The notes below the pieces were generated by a model. It saw only the letters and a program-made list of their open reading frames with translations, ran no database searches and was not told the origin of the DNA. From Crotophaga sulcirostris (taxonomy: Eukaryota > Chordata > Aves > Cuculiformes > Crotophagidae): a stretch of DNA of 64,000 bases. Location: assembly GCA_013397455.1 (NCBI GenBank), contig VYZB01000276.1, positions 364,146 to 428,145 on the forward strand, in the 5' to 3' direction. The translations under genes were made by a program, and so were the position numbers. Shown piece after piece: positions 59,463 to 64,000 of the stretch (position 1 is its first letter; each line of letters begins with the position of its first letter).

Positions 59463-60333
59463 TAGTGAAATCCGTGTGTCATGTCATGGACTCAAAGATT
59501 AGTGGTCTGAAATTTGAAGTAAATGAACACACTGTTGTGTTATTTGCAAACTTAGAACTTTTTCCTGAGAAGTCCTTCTGTTTCCTGCTCTGTCTGCACA
59601 AATGGAAACAAAGTCTTTTTATATTATGAAGTGATTTGAAACTTCCTGGTTAGCCAGACATGTTATTTAGTTCAGCTACTTAAAACAGAATTTATTCCCA
59701 TTTCAAGAATATGCGTGTGAAGTTTAGGCCTTCAGCTACTGGCTGAGAACCAAGTTATAGACCAGGCTTGTATTGTGTTTATATTGGAAATGCCTGTAAA
59801 GCTTACTTTACAGTAGAAATCTGTAGAAGTCTGGCCAGGCACCATTAGAATTGTTGAATATTTTTGTTGCCAGAATAACATAATTCAGTATTACATCTAG
59901 AGAGAGGAAAATACTTGGATTTAGGGTGCTGAAGGCTTTATATACCTGGTATATTGTTCCAGGTGATGACTGAGTATTTCTTCTGTATTTCTTCTCTTGC
60001 ACTATGAGATCCTGGCTATGAAAAGCTGATTTTATTAGAAATAATACATTGAGCTTTACTAATTTGATAAATAAGGCAAATGTAACAACTCCCTTTCTTT
60101 TTATGTTTAAAAGATGCAGACAATAAAGCATAAAGACGATCCTCTCTATGGCAGGCATTCTTTGCCTTTGAGAAATGCAAATTCCAAATTGTTAGTGTGC
60201 AGTGGAAAGTCATGTTGACAGTTTTTCTATCCGAGACAAGACAGGACAGGCCAAGAATTGAAGTATTTCAAGACCACATTTCCCATAGCAGTAAATAATA
60301 CATTTTTAAGTATATTCAACCTGTGTTTACTAG

Positions 60334-60718
60334 TTTCAGTTGGAAGAGACCTTTAAGATCATCAAGTCCAACCATCGATGCAGCCCTGCTAACTCCACCA
60401 CTAAGCTATGTCCCCACGTACGACATCTACTCATGTTTTGAACACCTGCAGGGATGGTGACTCAGCCATCTCCCCATCTCCCTGGGCAGCCTATTCCAAT
60501 CCTTGACAACCCTTTCAGTAAAGAGATTCCTCCTAATATCCAACCTACATCTCCCTTGGTGCATTTTGAGGCCATTTCCCCTTGTCCTGTCACAAGCTAC
60601 CAGGGAGAAGAGACCATCTCCCACCGCACTCCAACCTCCTTTCAGGTAGTTGCAGAGAGTGATAAGGTCTCCACTCAGTCTCCTTTTCTCCAAACTAAAC
60701 AACTCCTGCTCCCAGCAG
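60334..60718 (-). mobile_element. CR1 LINE 3' part, reverse orientation
   Basis: A minus-strand frame encodes [38 protein letters not shown] and [20 protein letters not shown], the C-terminal part of CR1 ORF2. The left side has the CR1 3' UTR (complement of TTGGACTTGATGATCTTAAA). The terminal octamer repeat is not evident. It differs in sequence from the copy at 15762, suggesting another subfamily. Confidence 0.93.
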
Positions 60719-62067
60719 AAGGCAATGCCATGGCAGGACTGACCCAAGGAGGGTGAAGGTTTTCCTGCCATGGAGTCTGCGTAGGGGCTGATGGCTTCTC
60801 CATTGGTTTGTAGGTCCTGATGTGGGGAGGGGGCTGGGCTCCCGTAGGGCATGAGCCAGCACGCCGTTTGGAGGTCGGGAACAGGGAGCAGACTGAGCTG
60901 TTTGTTTCTGCTGTGCTCAGGGAAACACCCCTCTGCTTACATTCCTTGCAAGTTAATAGGGTCGCACCAGAGAAGATACCTGACTTGGATGACCCGTTTC
61001 TCCTCCCAGAGTAAACACTCCTTCCTGGCCCAAATACTGGGTAACTGCTTACACCAAAGGGACCAGCTCCGTCCGGTGCTGTTGGTGCGCGATGTTTGGT
61101 GTTGCACAGCGGAACCTGGTTGGGAACAGCAGGTGGAGTGTCCTTGTTGCTTTCCCTCACAGTTCTGTCTGGAGCTGTTTGGAATAGAAACTGTTAGGCA
61201 TGTTGAAATGGTAGTAGTGTTTGTTCTTTTCTAACAGACCCAAGCGTTGAAAGATGTTGAATGTGGAGTTGGAGAAGTGCCTGAGTTCAAAAACTGGCTT
61301 AGTAATTCTGAAAATATTATGAAGAATCTTAGTCTGATGTACACAAGTAGTAACGTATCTGTTTAAGCTGGAAGAGTACGCGTTTGCTTAGGAGTGGGCA
61401 TGGTGTGGTTTACTTTTGTAAATTGTTGCAAATGGTCTTTATGTGAGGAACGCTTTCACTGCAGTGCTACACAAACCCTGTTGCACAGGCAGAGGTCTCA
61501 GCCCTGCCAGGGGGGCCACGAGACCATAAGAACAAGCTCCTTTCTGGAAAAGCCTGTTGCGTAGACCTGGCACTGTTGGCAACAACCTGTGGCAATTGGT
61601 GTTAAAATCTTTCAAAAATTACTTTGCCTAAATTAGATTTTCTTTTTAAATCTTCCTTACATTCTCATCATTTTTTATGTGAGACCTCATGATTATCCCA
61701 TGAAGGTAGGTTCAGTATAGGCTATTTTTCCCTCTCAATTAAAGTTTCAAACAGTTACTGGGAAATCATGTGGAATCATCTGATTCACCGATGACTTTCA
61801 AAAGAGTGTTCAGAGCTGTTTGAAATAATATTTCCTGCCACTTAATCATCATACAAAACTTTTGGTGTTACTCTTGTAAAACCATGTATGAACTAAAAAA
61901 AGGTAATATGTCCCCATTTTTTAAGTGGGACATAAATAACTATTTTTGGATCTAGTCTTCAGTGCCGTGATACAGCGGAGCTGTACAAACCTCTACAGAA
62001 AGTCTCTTCTGAGTCTCTTATGACTGGTGATGAACTATTGTCTGATTCTAGTTGGAGTGGTGTCCAC

Positions 62068-62220
62068 AGTCAAGTTGCCTGACTTGAATCTTTAAGGGAA
62101 AATTGGATGAGGCACTCAGTGCCATGGTTTAGGTGATGAGTTGGTGTTAGTGTTGGCTTATAGGTTGGACTTGATGATCTCAGAGGTCTCTTCCAACCTG
62201 ATTATACTGTGAAACTGTGA
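62068..62220 (+). mobile_element. CR1 LINE 3' end fragment
   Basis: Plus orientation: GGATGAGGCACTCAGTGCCA, TGGTTTAGGTGATG, GGTTGGACTTGATGATCTCA and GAGGTCTCTTCCAACCTGAT. About 150 bases; 5'-truncated. Confidence 0.85.
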
Positions 62221-63399
62221 ATCTTTGAATTGTGCCTGGCATATTTTGCTTTTCAGAAACCACGTCCTTATCACATCTGATTAGAGCATGGCTGGCAGCC
62301 TGAGAAACACTGCCATATTTTATTAATGCAGTGTTTGACAGCTGTTAACTGGTGAAACTAGAGATCGGTGTTCACTTGACTAAAAAGTGTGCACCTGATA
62401 CCGGTCACAAGGAACCCAATTAACCTCCAGCCTATATGTATTGAATTAGCAAACTGGTGAGTAGACTGGGCCGCTGGAAATTGTCTGCAATTAAACTTTC
62501 AGATAAAGTTGGTTCATTATTTCGCTTACTCAGATGGTTTCTTGCTATCGTATGTTGGGCTTAGCCAAGTAAAAGAACTTACATACCCACGTTACTGTTC
62601 CGTTTCTTGTTGGGGATGATTAGTGTTGCCCTCTGCGTTCTGGCTACTGCTCTGATAATAGTTTGTGGCTTTTGTGGGGCACATGCATTTGCTCTTCCTG
62701 GGGAATAGCTATAGCAAAGGGGTGCACACCTCTGCTTGCTCCCACCCCACCCCTGTTCTTTTCCTGTTAATTAGTGGGAGTAAATAACGCTCTTGGGATT
62801 GATTCTTCGTTGACCATCTGTGCAGTAATTGATAGAGGATACTTTCCAGGGGGTGTTCCTGGCAGTTATCTGTGGGTTGGAAGAATATTCATTATTAAAA
62901 GAGTGAAAATCTGTTCAAGTGAACTTGAGCTGTTGCATGAAACTAAAGCAACTGTTGCATTTTATGGTGGCGTTGCCTGCCCTCAGTAAACTGCATGATG
63001 GGATGTTGCCAGTAATTCTTGTCTGTGTGGTATTTTAGCTATGCTAGCTGTACTTCAGAGAAATGGGGGGGCATGCTAATTAATGAACTATGATGTTATT
63101 TGTCTTTTATCAAAAGACAGTCAACAGGATGCCCTGTTGTGCTTATGTGGCTTTATATAGTGAAAAGTAAATTAATCAAATTCAGTAAGCCATTTTTTTA
63201 TATGAGGTAAAAACATTGCTGTAGTAGTATAACCAGCTCTTTTAAAAACAAATATTTGATAGTGTTTCTATGGTGAGATTTTCTGTTTATTCGGAAAGAT
63301 TTTTGGTGCTTTTTTTAATTTTAAAATGAAGATAGATTTATGTACTTATTTGGTCTGGTGAATTATTTATCTAATGTTACTTGTACTTTCCTCTTTCAG

Positions 63400-63466
63400 G
63401 AAATCCATGACTTATTTAAAGATTATGAAATCAAGTATTGTTATGTGGACAGAAATAAAAGAACAG
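63400..63466 (+). CDS. RAVER2: RAVER2 second coding exon (part of RRM1)
   Basis: 67 bp between acceptor CTCTTTCAG and donor GTAAGA. It encodes EIHDLFKDYEIKYCYVDRN and KRT, ending one base into the next codon. It is recognised as helix 1 and strand 2 of the first RRM of RAVER2, next to the human EVHDLLKDYDLKYCYVDRN I remember. RAVER2 is a ribonucleoprotein that binds polypyrimidine tract-binding protein and has three N-terminal RRMs; it acts in RNA processing. RAVER1 is the alternative, but the Y-C-Y-V-D-R-N-K-R string and the position after CACHD1 favour RAVER2. The RNP2-bearing first exon should be in the 53492-53956 gap; later exons are past the window end. Confidence 0.87.
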
Positions 63467-64000
63467 GTAAGAACTTAAAAGCTCCCAGTGTCATACGATT
63501 CAGTTCTGTGATGAAGCTAGTGAGGAACATCATCTGCCGTGTATGAAGGCATCAGCTTCTCTGCCGTCACATAGCTCGGTTGTTCCTCGGTGCCTTTTTT
63601 GGCTGCATAGTTTGTCACCTTCCTCTGAAGCCAGTGGAGAGCTGGAAACTTTACTTGTGTCAGCCAAGAGTAGATTGTTCCACTGTGGTGTCTCTCAGGC
63701 ATATTCCCTTAGTGAGTGTTTCTGTGGGTCAAAACCTCAACTATCTGATGTCCTTTGACAAACGAGTCTTGAGGCCCCTCCTGGCACAAACGACGTGTGC
63801 CTGTGTCATGGTCAGAGGAGAACATACCCCAGGTGCATTTCTGTCAGGTAATATAAGACAGAAGCAATTTATTAAAGGAATACTTAAGTCTTTGAAGGAA
63901 ATGTTGTCCTGAATTAAATCCTGAATTATTTAAGCCTGATCCTCCATTTGCAAATTAATTCTCTAAATAGGGGATTCATGAGTTTTTAGCACTCATGAGG
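63467..64000 (+). other. RAVER2: RAVER2 intron (start)
   Basis: Sequence after the exon donor to the window end. Two plus-strand ORFs here (63543-63758 and 63580-63912) overlap in different frames and show no homology. Confidence 0.75.

Larger units (their letters stand above)
54263..63399 (+). other. RAVER2: RAVER2 first intron (inferred)
   Basis: 9.1 kb between the presumed first exon region and the RRM1 exon. It holds CR1 pieces at 54396-54490, 60334-60718 and 62068-62220, an AT microsatellite at 59416-59462 and a 14-bp palindrome at 59130-59143. Small ORFs (for example 58282-58545) have no homology. Confidence 0.75.

Noticed and set aside
60820..61234. Overlapping ORFs after the CR1 copy at 60334
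   Set aside because: Partly extend CR1 frames into unique sequence; the rest shows no known protein.
1..64000. Search for a bacterial-type system, CRISPR array, endogenous retrovirus or microRNA hairpin such as the miR-101 precursor known near JAK1
   Set aside because: No evenly spaced direct repeats, no gag/pol/env-like reading frames, and the miR-101 sequence was not found.

Overview
The window is animal nuclear DNA, most likely from a bird. Its genes are split into many short exons with GT-AG introns. All recognisable interspersed repeats are CR1 LINE fragments, the dominant repeat of bird genomes, and 24 consecutive exons fit into about 40 kb. No operons, bacterial genes, CRISPR arrays, tRNA or rRNA genes were seen. 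CR1 alone does not exclude a turtle or crocodilian, and I cannot name the species.

Positions 1 to about 45,260 hold the 3' part of CACHD1 (VWFA and cache domain-containing protein 1) on the plus strand. I traced 24 exons (3518 to 43823) with all junctions in phase. They encode 1137 residues to the natural stop, about 137 fewer than the human protein as I recall it. The missing part is the signal peptide and N-terminal region, whose exons lie upstream. The encoded part has a VWA domain, first Cache domain, second Cache domain, cysteine-rich juxtamembrane region, one membrane span and a cytoplasmic tail ending in a histidine-rich stretch. This is the layout of an alpha2delta-like calcium-channel modulator. 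A 3' UTR with three AATAAA signals follows.

Positions 46,300 to 53,020 are intergenic: one CR1 3' end and possible regulatory motifs. At 53,020 to 54,260 two CR1 pieces in opposite orientation abut a very GC-rich, CpG-rich block interrupted by a 465-base run of N. This is the expected promoter and first exon of the next gene. At 63,400 to 63,466 a 67-bp exon matches the second coding exon of RAVER2 (first RRM). CACHD1 followed by RAVER2 on the same strand is also the order on human chromosome 1. RAVER2 exon 1, with its start codon and RNP2 motif, should lie in the N run.

The two genes share no pathway; their adjacency is conserved synteny. The non-coding sequence holds seven CR1 fragments of differing orientation, simple repeats, three RFX X-box-like motifs, two stretches that look like conserved regulatory DNA, and a 10-bp tandem array with TAAT cores in the RAVER2 CpG island. 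I found no clear sign of a previously undescribed system; the best leads are these regulatory candidates and the hidden first exon.
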